Assembly: GCF_000688015.1 (NCBI RefSeq)
Contig: NZ_JIAD01000001.1
Location: forward strand, 1,054,001 to 1,118,000
Length of the DNA: 64,000 bases
Source of the DNA: Eubacterium sp. AB3007
GTDB lineage: Bacteria; Bacillota; Clostridia; Peptostreptococcales; Anaerovoracaceae
Direction of reading: 5' to 3'
Shown: positions 50,807 through 57,793 of the stretch, one piece after another
How positions within the stretch are numbered: the stretch's first letter is position 1
Layout: each line of letters opens with the position of its first letter
Translations under genes and position numbers: made by a program
The notes under the pieces: model-generated
Databases searched by the model: none
What the model saw: only the letters and a program-made list of their open reading frames with translations
Told to the model about the DNA's origin: nothing

Positions 50807-52286
50807 CTCTCTCCTCTGTTTTCGGTATAGATACCGTCACTTTCGTCCCGATCCCAATCTTACTCTCCACTTTCAGACTCGCCCCCATGACCTTCTCCAG
50901 TCGAAACTGGATATTTCTCAGGCCGGTCGAGTCCCCTTCTCCGATCCTTTGCCTCCTGTAGTATTCCTCCACATCGAAACCTACCCCTGTGTCCTCGATC
51001 TCAACGATCCACCTGTCCGCCCTTTCTCTAGTCCGAACGTATACAACGCCGCCTTCCGGTCCTCTTCCATAGATGCCGTGGCGGATGGCATTCTCTACGA
51101 GGGGCTGAATGGTCAACGGCAGGATCGAGAACCGGGTGACCCTCGTATCGTATTCCATGCGAAGTTTGTTTCCAAACCGCATCTTCTCTATACTGACATA
51201 CGCTTTCACATTCTCCAGTTCCTGCGAGAAGGCAAGCGGTTCGTCCTTTGTCATGGCCCTGATGCAGCTTCTGAGGTGGACCGTGAAATACCCCAGCAAT
51301 TCCGAGGCGTATTCCGGATCCATCAGAATCACCTCCTGTATGGATCCCAGGGCATTATACAGGAAATGCGGTTGCATCTGGCTTGTGAAATTCCGGATCC
51401 TGCTCATGCGGAGTGCCTGTTCGAGCTGCTTCTTCTCCTGCTCTCTTTTCTGCTGCTCGGTCAGGTCGTAGATCACACAAAACATGTGAACATCGTCTGT
51501 CTCCTGATCTTTATATAGGTAAAACACTTCACGGCAGGGCAGGATCCCGCCTTCTTTTGTGCTGATGGAAAACAGCACAGAAGCCCTGAGGGTTCCACCG
51601 TAAAAGTGATTCAGCAGAGCCTCCGGAGAGCCGACCTCTCTGTATTGCTTCTCATTCTCTACGACGAGGTTTTCACAGATCCAATCGTGAAGATCGCTAT
51701 ACCGGGGGATCTCCTCCAGGGAGGGAATTCTCTTGATGAAACGCTTCTCCACCGCCGTGATGTCATCCGATTTCTCAAGAACCAGATCTTTGCTGAGATT
51801 GATCTCCATATACGCCGCAGAGCTGGCCAGCACGGCTTTCATGTGATTCGCTTCTTTCTGCTGTAGGGAAGAAAGCTCCGCCCTGTGCCTGATCTCCCGC
51901 TGCATCAGGTTATCGATGTTCTTGACCCCCATGTAGACGTGTGTCCCCTCTTCAGTGGGCTGCAGCGTCGCTGTGATCTGATGATAGACCTCTTTCCCGT
52001 TTCTCTTGATGCGGTATATGAAAGTGTAGTACTTGTCATCCTGCAGACCCCTGACAAGATTATCGCGGGAAAGCATCTCCAGGACGTACTCTCGATCGTC
52101 CTCTGCTATGATTTCTTCAACTCCCGATGGAAGAGCTTCGAAAAAGTTGTCTCCGGATTTCTCTAACTTAAGCTTCTTGTAGTCTTCGCTCTCATGAAAG
52201 CATTTGTATGCTGAGGTCTCAAGATCGATATCATAGATTGTCTCAAAACTTTCAAACAAAGCCTTTGCGATCAGTTCATAATCCAT
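50787..52286 (-). CDS. Cytosolic LytS/YesM-type sensor histidine kinase
   Basis: 499 residues from an ATG with AAGGG 7 bases upstream; a TTG six codons earlier is possible. No membrane helix is visible, so sensing is probably cytosolic. Two PAS-like regions (about 25-125 and 215-275, with FYLYKDQETDDVHMFCVIYDLTEQ) precede a coiled coil. QMQPHFLYNALGSIQ is the phospho-acceptor block, and the ATPase has QPLVENAIRHGI and DTGVGF. A soluble kinase of this class beside a SARP-type regulator is unusual. Confidence 0.87.
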   Translation of the reverse strand: MDYELIAKALFESFETIYDIDLETSAYKCFHESEDYKKLKLEKSGDNFFEALPSGVEEIIAEDDREYVLEMLSRDNLVRGLQDDKYYTFIYRIKRNGKEVYHQITATLQPTEEGTHVYMGVKNIDNLMQREIRHRAELSSLQQKEANHMKAVLASSAAYMEINLSKDLVLEKSDDITAVEKRFIKRIPSLEEIPRYSDLHDWICENLVVENEKQYREVGSPEALLNHFYGGTLRASVLFSISTKEGGILPCREVFYLYKDQETDDVHMFCVIYDLTEQQKREQEKKQLEQALRMSRIRNFTSQMQPHFLYNALGSIQEVILMDPEYASELLGYFTVHLRSCIRAMTKDEPLAFSQELENVKAYVSIEKMRFGNKLRMEYDTRVTRFSILPLTIQPLVENAIRHGIYGRGPEGGVVYVRTRERADRWIVEIEDTGVGFDVEEYYRRQRIGEGDSTGLRNIQFRLEKVMGASLKVESKIGIGTKVTVSIPKTEERDESDYR

Positions 52287-52390
52287 GTAAATACCCTTAT
52301 CCAAGTCAGCACATCCTCCCCTGTCGCAGAATCAAAAGCCAGATACTTTACCTTTTATTGTAGCATCCACGAGGTTCATTCGCAAGGGAA

Positions 52391-52429
52391 GAAAACAAAA
52401 GGGCATTCTGCATCCAATGCAAAATGCCC
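52391..52429 (-). terminator. Terminator of the Cna-B adhesin gene
   Basis: GGGCATTTTGCAT/ATGCAGAATGCCC is a 13-bp stem with one mismatch; on the minus strand TTTTGTTTTC follows. Confidence 0.88.
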
Positions 52430-52458
52430 ACACTTATTTAATCCATCTTCTGTTTAAC

Positions 52459-54981
52459 TCATTCAGTCTTGCTCATCTTCCTTCTGTGAAGAAGAAGTGC
52501 TGTGAGCAATCCCACCGAAACCAGCAATGCTGCCATGGAGGCGAGGAGATTGTTAGTGTCTCCTGTGTCCGGGTTGGAAGAGTTCTTGGATGCTTTGGAT
52601 GTCTTCGATGTCTTCTTGTTCAAAGACTCCTCGGGGGGAGTTGGTTCTTCAGGCGTTGTCTGCTCTGTATTCGTTACCACGTAACCCTTTTCCGCATCTC
52701 CTGTGATCTCGGTATCGTATCCGTCAAGACCGTCCTCTGTTATTGTATATTCGATCTTGCTTCCGTCCTTGTTGTAGACCGGCAGATCCCTGAATGAGTG
52801 CTTCCAGTCAGTTCCATCTGTGATCGTCGCACTGTCGACTTCCTCGCCATCTGCAAAGAGCCTGACCACGATCGCATCTGCCTGGTTACCGACCCATTTC
52901 TTTGTGACATCTACAGATGTCGTCTCTGTATTCACATTCGTGACCGTATATCCGTCTTGGGCATTTCCTGTGATTTCTGTCTTATAGTTATTCACTTCCG
53001 GCTCGCTGATCGTGTATTCGATCTCTTTGCCGTTATCGTATTTCTCGAGATCCCGGAAGGTGTGCTGCCAGTTGTTGTCACTGCTGAGCTCGACACTGTC
53101 GACTTTGTTCCCGTCCGCGAGAAGATCGATGGTGACACTGCTCTGGCTGGGACCTTCCCACACCTTGGTCACCGGGACAGACACCTTGCCGGAGATGGTA
53201 TTGGTGAAGGTAAAGCCATCCTCTGCGGTTCCACTCCGTCCGGAAGTATAACCTTCTAAATCCTCCTCCTGGACATCGTAGGTGATCTCGTGTCCGTCAG
53301 CAGGATCGTACTTGGGGAGATCACGGAAGGTGTGCTTCCAGTCGCCGTTTGCGGTAAGCTCAACTTCCTCCTTCTTATTTCCATCGGCCGTCAACGTGAT
53401 CTTCACACTGTCTGCAGGTGTTCCCACCCAGGTCTTCTCCACCGGGATAGAGATTTTGTCCATCTTATTGACCGCAGTGACCGGTGCCACTCGATCCGAA
53501 CCGAAATCGCTCGGCCCCACCACCAACGGTTCCTGCAGAGGCACAAAGCCTGTTGGGGCTGTGATCTCCCGGATCTCGTAGGTGTCTTTCAGCAGACCCT
53601 TCACTTCTGCGTATCCGTCGCTTCCGGTGGTGATCCTTCCCACAACCTGGCCACTGGCCTGACGGGTCACTTCGAACACTGCGCCTGCAAGGGAGTTCCC
53701 ATCCTCGTCTTCCTTGTGCAGCCGGATGGAATACACATAGCCCTCCGCTGAACCACCTGCTTCGTAGAAGGTAGCGTTTGCAGATGCGTTGTAATTCCTG
53801 ATTTCGGTGCCGGTCAGGGTTGCATCGTTGCGGATGACTTCTCCGTCCACCATATCGTACTCTGTGACAGCGTTATATCGGATCCGGATGCCCTCATCGG
53901 CAGCGATATCTCCCAACGAAATGACGTAAGACTTGTTCCCCTCTCCCCAGGTCACTTCACACTGGCTCGTGATATCTGTCGAATTCGTGATTTCCCAGTC
54001 GCCGTGCACCGCTGCCCAGGTGCCCTTCAGGATCTGTAGAGAACTCGGAACGATGCTGACACCCTCGTTCTTCATAAAATCTTCAATCTTAGCGTCCTTG
54101 ATCTCGTTCCCGCTCGTGTTGACGTTGATGTTGAATGTGATGGTCCTGTGGTCATCCGAGGCCAGCTGCCAGCCGCCCTTGGTGATCATATGCGCAGTAG
54201 GCGTCGGGATGCCGATGAAATGAACATCTCCCCCATATACGACATTCCCGTTCACGTCGATATTCAGAGGGATATCCTCTGCTTCGTCCACCTTATCTCT
54301 ATCGACCTTCACGTACACATGGAACTTCCCGGTGATGTCAGAGTGATTCTCTACGAAGTCCGTATAGACGATGTTGATGGTTTTGTTCGGCCCGTTGATG
54401 GTGGCTCTCGCCACTACGTTTCCATCTTCGTCGGTGATGTCAAACCCCGCCGTCTGATCGAATCTCAATTTCTCAGGAAGGGTGATCGTTGTGGTATCCC
54501 CCGCGTGCACCTGTCCGTTGGGCAAGGCGAACTTGGCGTTCAGCCGGAACACCTGCCACTGGCTGATGTCCCCCACAGGGCCGCTTCCGTCACTCAGCAG
54601 TGCCTCGATCTTGGTGATGACATCATTCTGCACCGCTCGCTTTGCGCTTTTCTTCGGTTGCTCGTTTGATTCCTGTACGGCAGCCGGCTCTTCGGCGGCC
54701 TGTTCTTCAGAAGCGGCAGGTGCGGATTCTTCCTTTTCAGTTTTCGGTTCTATTGTATCAGATGTGTCTGATACTTCGGCTACCGTGTCCTCGTCCTTCG
54801 ACTCTTTGGCGGCAGCAGCCGCAGTATTATCGTCTGTCTTCTGTACTTCCTTTGTGATCTCTTCTTTCTGTGCTGCATCCTGGCCCGCATCCCCTTCTTC
54901 AGCGAACACTGCCTGATTACCTATCAGAAGAGACCAACACAGAAGAACGCTGACCATGATCACAAAAACCTTCCTTGACAT
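52459..54981 (-). CDS. Cna-B-type surface adhesin with NPDTG sorting signal
   Basis: 840 residues. Signal peptide 1-27, an acidic Ala/Glu/Asp linker (28-115), then a collagen/fibrinogen-binding-type region (about 120-410, from VITKIEALLSDGSG). Next comes one SpaA-type domain (about 415-500, SIRLHKEDEDGNSLAGAVF) and three Cna-B repeats (about 505-780), each with a TKxWxG-like start and HxFRDLxxY. Each repeat has the Lys and Asn residues expected for internal isopeptide bonds. The C-terminus is NPDTGD, a membrane helix and RRK, a sortase signal. Repeat copies are similar but not identical. No sortase gene is in the window. Confidence 0.9.
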   Translation of the reverse strand: MSRKVFVIMVSVLLCWSLLIGNQAVFAEEGDAGQDAAQKEEITKEVQKTDDNTAAAAAKESKDEDTVAEVSDTSDTIEPKTEKEESAPAASEEQAAEEPAAVQESNEQPKKSAKRAVQNDVITKIEALLSDGSGPVGDISQWQVFRLNAKFALPNGQVHAGDTTTITLPEKLRFDQTAGFDITDEDGNVVARATINGPNKTINIVYTDFVENHSDITGKFHVYVKVDRDKVDEAEDIPLNIDVNGNVVYGGDVHFIGIPTPTAHMITKGGWQLASDDHRTITFNINVNTSGNEIKDAKIEDFMKNEGVSIVPSSLQILKGTWAAVHGDWEITNSTDITSQCEVTWGEGNKSYVISLGDIAADEGIRIRYNAVTEYDMVDGEVIRNDATLTGTEIRNYNASANATFYEAGGSAEGYVYSIRLHKEDEDGNSLAGAVFEVTRQASGQVVGRITTGSDGYAEVKGLLKDTYEIREITAPTGFVPLQEPLVVGPSDFGSDRVAPVTAVNKMDKISIPVEKTWVGTPADSVKITLTADGNKKEEVELTANGDWKHTFRDLPKYDPADGHEITYDVQEEDLEGYTSGRSGTAEDGFTFTNTISGKVSVPVTKVWEGPSQSSVTIDLLADGNKVDSVELSSDNNWQHTFRDLEKYDNGKEIEYTISEPEVNNYKTEITGNAQDGYTVTNVNTETTSVDVTKKWVGNQADAIVVRLFADGEEVDSATITDGTDWKHSFRDLPVYNKDGSKIEYTITEDGLDGYDTEITGDAEKGYVVTNTEQTTPEEPTPPEESLNKKTSKTSKASKNSSNPDTGDTNNLLASMAALLVSVGLLTALLLHRRKMSKTE

Positions 54982-55098
54982 CCTTTTTCTTGCATGGACT
55001 CATTCTCCTTTTGCTCATGACATAACAAACTAAGGAGGGAGTTTGTACACGCCCCCAAAATATACATGATTATATACTTTCAACACTAACGTTATACT

Positions 55099-55136
55099 AA
55101 CAAAAAGCGTGCAAAACATATCTTTGCACGCTTTTT
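55099..55136. terminator. Bidirectional terminator upstream of the adhesin gene
   Basis: AAAAAGCGTGCAAA/TTTGCACGCTTTTT is a perfect 14-bp inverted repeat (55102-55115 with 55123-55136) that gives a T-run in both directions. On the minus strand it closes the small-gene region at 55.3-55.9 kb. The 55137-55328 stretch shows no gene; GTTAGT repeats occur on both sides of the hairpin. Confidence 0.85.
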
Positions 55137-55328
55137 GTTTTATTAATTTCGTTAGTTTCGTGTTAGTACCGGTTCCACACCCGTCCGCAGGGTGCTTGTA
55201 CGCATTCCCCTTACTCCTGAAATACGATCTCAATTATTGATCTTTCCCTGCTGTCTGTATAGACACAAGGGATGTCTCCCTCTACGCTACCACTGGTTCT
55301 CATCCTCAGCTTGTTCTTTTTTGATTCG

Positions 55329-55586
55329 TTAATGAATTGTACTCTTTTCATAATACGTCTCTGTTATCGCTCTTGAAGGGGTGCTGTCAACTCCAGGTAA
55401 ATCAACTACCATCCTAAGATCTGCCTCCGTGATTATCCTTTTCCCATCTGGGGGTCCCTCAAGCATAGAAGAAAAATGCGAGACCCCTACCATAAACAAA
55501 GTTACTATCAATGCCCCCAGTCCGATGACCTTTATAACTTTTTTCTGTTCTCCATTATTTACATCACCTTTATCATCTGAAACCAT
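55329..55586 (-). CDS. Small membrane protein beside the broken peptide gene
   Basis: 85 residues from MVSDDKGDVNN (an earlier in-frame ATG overlaps the peptide gene). One membrane helix (VIKVIGLGALIVTLFMVGV, about 17-35), an outside part with DGKRIITEADLRMVVDLPG, and a short polar tail. Base composition is AT-richer than the neighbours, which suggests transfer. Placement right after a secreted-peptide gene would fit an immunity or accessory protein, but no family is recognised. Confidence 0.45.
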   Translation of the reverse strand: MVSDDKGDVNNGEQKKVIKVIGLGALIVTLFMVGVSHFSSMLEGPPDGKRIITEADLRMVVDLPGVDSTPSRAITETYYEKSTIH

Positions 55587-55599
55587 CGTAATCAGACCT

Positions 55600-55935
55600 T
55601 TAGGGAAGAAACTGTACCAGTGAATAGGCATTTGCTCCAACTGTCTTTCCTTTATGGAGACCATTTCCGTTTTTTATTCTCGCTTGGTGTTTGGCTCCGT
55701 CATCATAAGCTTGTACAGTATCTTCATTGATTAGTGTTGTGTTGTAGTTGTATATTATTTTGACATAATGCTTTGTTCCTTTATCCGTGACATACTTTCC
55801 AGCTGATTTCGGTTTCGGCCATTGCTTTGAGAACTTTCCCTTCACGGTTTTGCTATAGGTTCCAGCAAACGAAGTTGTTGCTCATGTACATAATACTATG
55901 ATTATTGCCAAAGCAATCACTGCGCTTTTAAAAGC
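55600..55935 (-). pseudogene. Secreted small-peptide gene broken by an in-frame TGA and IS insertion
   Basis: On the minus strand one frame encodes a hydrophobic signal-like segment (KSAVIALAIIIVLCT), then TGA at about 55890, then at once ATTSFAGTYSKTV and about 80 further residues ending AYSLVQFLP, basic and rich in Lys, Tyr and Asn. Removing the stop gives a normal secreted-peptide precursor with a plausible cleavage site after FA. The 5' end runs into an IS3 remnant, so the original start is lost. HQARIKNGNG near the end weakly recalls lactococcin-972-like bacteriocins; that is only a suggestion. The mature part could still be translated from a GTG at 55845. Confidence 0.5.
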
Positions 55936-55940
55936 AATAC

Positions 55941-56124
55941 AGAAGCTTCGATGAACTCAAAGATGCGATAGACAAATACATACGTTACTACAACCAAAAG
56001 CGCAGCAAAGCATCTCTTGGATACCGGAGTCCAGTTGAGTACTGGGAAGAGATATTAGCTGCATAGAAAAACTCCAGCGATCTCTCGCTGGAGCAAAAGT
56101 CTAACTTTTGGGGGGCACCTCATT
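55941..56124 (+). mobile_element. IS3-family insertion sequence, 3' remnant
   Basis: The plus strand encodes the last 40 or so residues of an IS3-type OrfB integrase (DELKDAIDKYIRYYNQKRSK, then SLGYRSPVEYW), stop at 56064-56066. A hairpin (CTCCAGCGA/TCGCTGGAG) and a terminal inverted repeat with GTCTAACTTTTGGGGGGCAC follow. The DDE core and the left end are missing, so the element is dead. It truncates the secreted-peptide gene to its left. Confidence 0.82.
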
Positions 56125-56154
56125 ACATACTTGTTTTAGATAATTGTCTGATTC

Positions 56155-56186
56155 GAAATACTGAAATCAATTGATTTCAGTATTTC
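56155..56186. repeat. Perfect 32-bp palindrome at the comF 3' end
   Basis: GAAATACTGAAATCAA is followed directly by its exact complement TTGATTTCAGTATTTC. One arm contains the last comF codons and its TGA; the other arm is the inverted copy outside the gene. No T-run follows. It may be a hairpin 3' end or a footprint of an inverted duplication linked to the nearby IS. Confidence 0.75.
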
Positions 56187-56809
56187 GCCGCAAACGCCAG
56201 AAGCATCACGTCACTTGGTTCCGCCTGGTCCAATGCCCTCCGGCACTCTCTGGCGGTGGCGCCGGTGGTGAAGAAATCGTCCAAAAGGAGAACACGTTTC
56301 CCCACAAGTTCCCTGGCCTGGGGCCCAAGCGAAATATGCCCGCGTATGTTGTTTTCTCGTTCGGTCGGAGAAAGTCCTCTCATCGGTCTTGTATCCTGCG
56401 TCCTGACCAGTGCCTCCGGCAGGCATACCGTGCCTGTGCGGTCCGCCAGGTACTTCCCGATCAGCGCAGCGTGGTTGAAACCACGCTTTCGCTGTTTTGT
56501 TTTGTGCATAGGGATGGGAACGATCACATCGAACTCCAGGCTTGTCAGCGCCAGACGATCCGCCATCATCTCCGCGATGCTCCGGGCGATGTAACGATGC
56601 CCGTTGTACTTTAGGGCAAAGATCAGACTTCTCTCATAGATTCCGTACTCGGCGCACCGCACCATCACCATGCCGTCCCTGACCAGCGGCGCTCCCCTGT
56701 CCCAACGGATGTGCCGGATGCAGTGATCGCACAGCCCATAAGTGCGGGTCTGGTCGATCAGGTTGCCGCAGCAATGGCAGTAAAGCGATGGCGGGAAGAG
56801 CAGATCCAT
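56177..56809 (-). CDS. comF: ComF-family phosphoribosyltransferase-like competence protein
   Basis: 210 residues from MDLLFPPSLYCHCC; the frame continues upstream through the palindromic repeat, which is not part of the gene. Two Cys pairs (YCHCCG and LCDHC) form a zinc finger. The PRTase fold carries DVIVPIPMHKTKQRKRGFNHA and the PRPP loop VLLLDDFFTTGAT. ComF helps take up single-stranded DNA during transformation. A REP-like pair starts 12 bases upstream of the start codon. Confidence 0.9.
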   Translation of the reverse strand: MDLLFPPSLYCHCCGNLIDQTRTYGLCDHCIRHIRWDRGAPLVRDGMVMVRCAEYGIYERSLIFALKYNGHRYIARSIAEMMADRLALTSLEFDVIVPIPMHKTKQRKRGFNHAALIGKYLADRTGTVCLPEALVRTQDTRPMRGLSPTERENNIRGHISLGPQARELVGKRVLLLDDFFTTGATARECRRALDQAEPSDVMLLAFAAKY

Positions 56810-56820
56810 GAATGTGTCGA

Positions 56821-56891
56821 ATGTGTCAAAGGGGACGGTTCTTTTTGACACACTTTTCAATGTGTCAAAAAGAACCGTCCCCTTTGACACA
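56821..56891. repeat. REP-like palindrome pair (copy 3) beside the RAYT gene
   Basis: Two arms in inverted orientation (about 56821-56853 and 56859-56891) have the same sequence as copies 1 and 2. Extra GACACA half-sites flank it. It lies 32 bases downstream of the RAYT stop, between RAYT and comF. Confidence 0.93.
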
Positions 56892-56922
56892 TTTGACACA
56901 CCCTTTGCCATATTCTTACGTT

Positions 56923-57660
56923 TCATGCCCTTTGCACCACCCCTCGATTGATTCCTGTCAATCGTTCGATCTGCCGGATCGTCAAACCGATCTTTTTTAG
57001 TTCATGAAGGGCTTTGTCCCGGGATGTCTTGTCATACGTTTGAAGGACCATACCATTTGAAACATGCAAACATCTCATAAGGACAGCCTTTGCCCATTCG
57101 TCATCCCTCTTCTTCATTTCGAGAGCGCGAGGTTCATCCTCCACCTCCGCTCCGACCAACTCCCTATATACTGCTTTGTCGCCAATCATGTGGACCAGCG
57201 CAGAGGTGTCGACAAAAGATGAATCGTCGCCATATTGATCATAGCTGCTCCAGCGATACTCGTCCACATTGCAGATCCCTGCTTTCTTTGGATTCTGGAG
57301 GATGTACCTGAACACGGTTTTGAGAGCAATTTCGTTCTCGATCGGGACACTGTGAAACCTCCCCTGAAACAAGTGTCCCGTTCGCTCGTACTTCCTGTTG
57401 AAATATCCGGCGTAAGCGACCCCTATCTTTTTCATCATCGTTGCAACGCACCGATTCAGGTCGCAGAGCAGCAGGTGGATATGATTGTCCATCAGGCAAT
57501 AGGCGTTGACCGCCACACCCGTTTCCCGGCTATACTTCTCCAAGAGGTAAAGATAAAACGAATAATCCCTGTCCTCTTCAAACAAAACCTGTTTGTTGAT
57601 CCCACGGCATATCACATGAATATACCCAAATTGGCTGTGTTCTCTCGCAGTTCTTGGCAT
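56923..57660 (-). CDS. REP-associated tyrosine transposase (RAYT), Y1 HUH
   Basis: 245 residues. GYIHVICRGINKQVLF at the N-terminus and NAYCLMDNHIHLLL (His60-Ile-His62) give the HUH metal motif. RTGHLFQGRF and RYILQNPKKAG follow, with Tyr119 as candidate nucleophile; EYRWSSYDQY is another RAYT landmark. The C-terminal extension (about 200-245, IGLTIRQIERLTGINRGVVQ) is a helix-turn-helix-like tail seen in Gram-positive members. RAYTs excise and paste single-stranded REP palindromes. This one is flanked by copies of the GTGTCAAA/TTTGACAC palindrome (56821-56891 and 57745-57778). Catalytic residues appear intact. Confidence 0.93.
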   Translation of the reverse strand: MPRTAREHSQFGYIHVICRGINKQVLFEEDRDYSFYLYLLEKYSRETGVAVNAYCLMDNHIHLLLCDLNRCVATMMKKIGVAYAGYFNRKYERTGHLFQGRFHSVPIENEIALKTVFRYILQNPKKAGICNVDEYRWSSYDQYGDDSSFVDTSALVHMIGDKAVYRELVGAEVEDEPRALEMKKRDDEWAKAVLMRCLHVSNGMVLQTYDKTSRDKALHELKKIGLTIRQIERLTGINRGVVQRA

Positions 57661-57744
57661 TTCACGCTCCTTTCCCTGACACCCCTATCAGAAAAAGGCC
57701 CCGATCCATTCTCCCAGTTTATAGAATAACCTCCAAACTATTAC

Positions 57745-57790
57745 AATGTGTCAAAAAGAACCGTCCCCTTTGACACACCCTTTGACACAC
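57745..57790. repeat. REP-like palindrome, single arm (copy 4) upstream of the RAYT gene
   Basis: One unit (57745-57778) followed by an extra TTTGACACAC half-site (57781-57790), just 4 bases from the recD2 stop codon. Orientation is opposite to copy 2. With copy 3 it brackets the RAYT gene. Confidence 0.92.
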
Positions 57791-57793
57791 TCT

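Noticed and set aside
55030..55233. 67-codon minus-strand frame spanning the hairpin at 55.1 kb
   Set aside because: It crosses a strong bidirectional terminator and lacks a ribosome site or any motif.
55880..55900. TGA as selenocysteine in the secreted peptide
   Set aside because: The codon lies in a signal peptide, and no SECIS-like hairpin or selenoprotein family is apparent; a nonsense mutation beside an IS remnant is simpler.
56812..57000. Small plus-strand ORF made of the palindrome pair
   Set aside because: It only reads through repeat DNA; the same peptide would arise at every copy.
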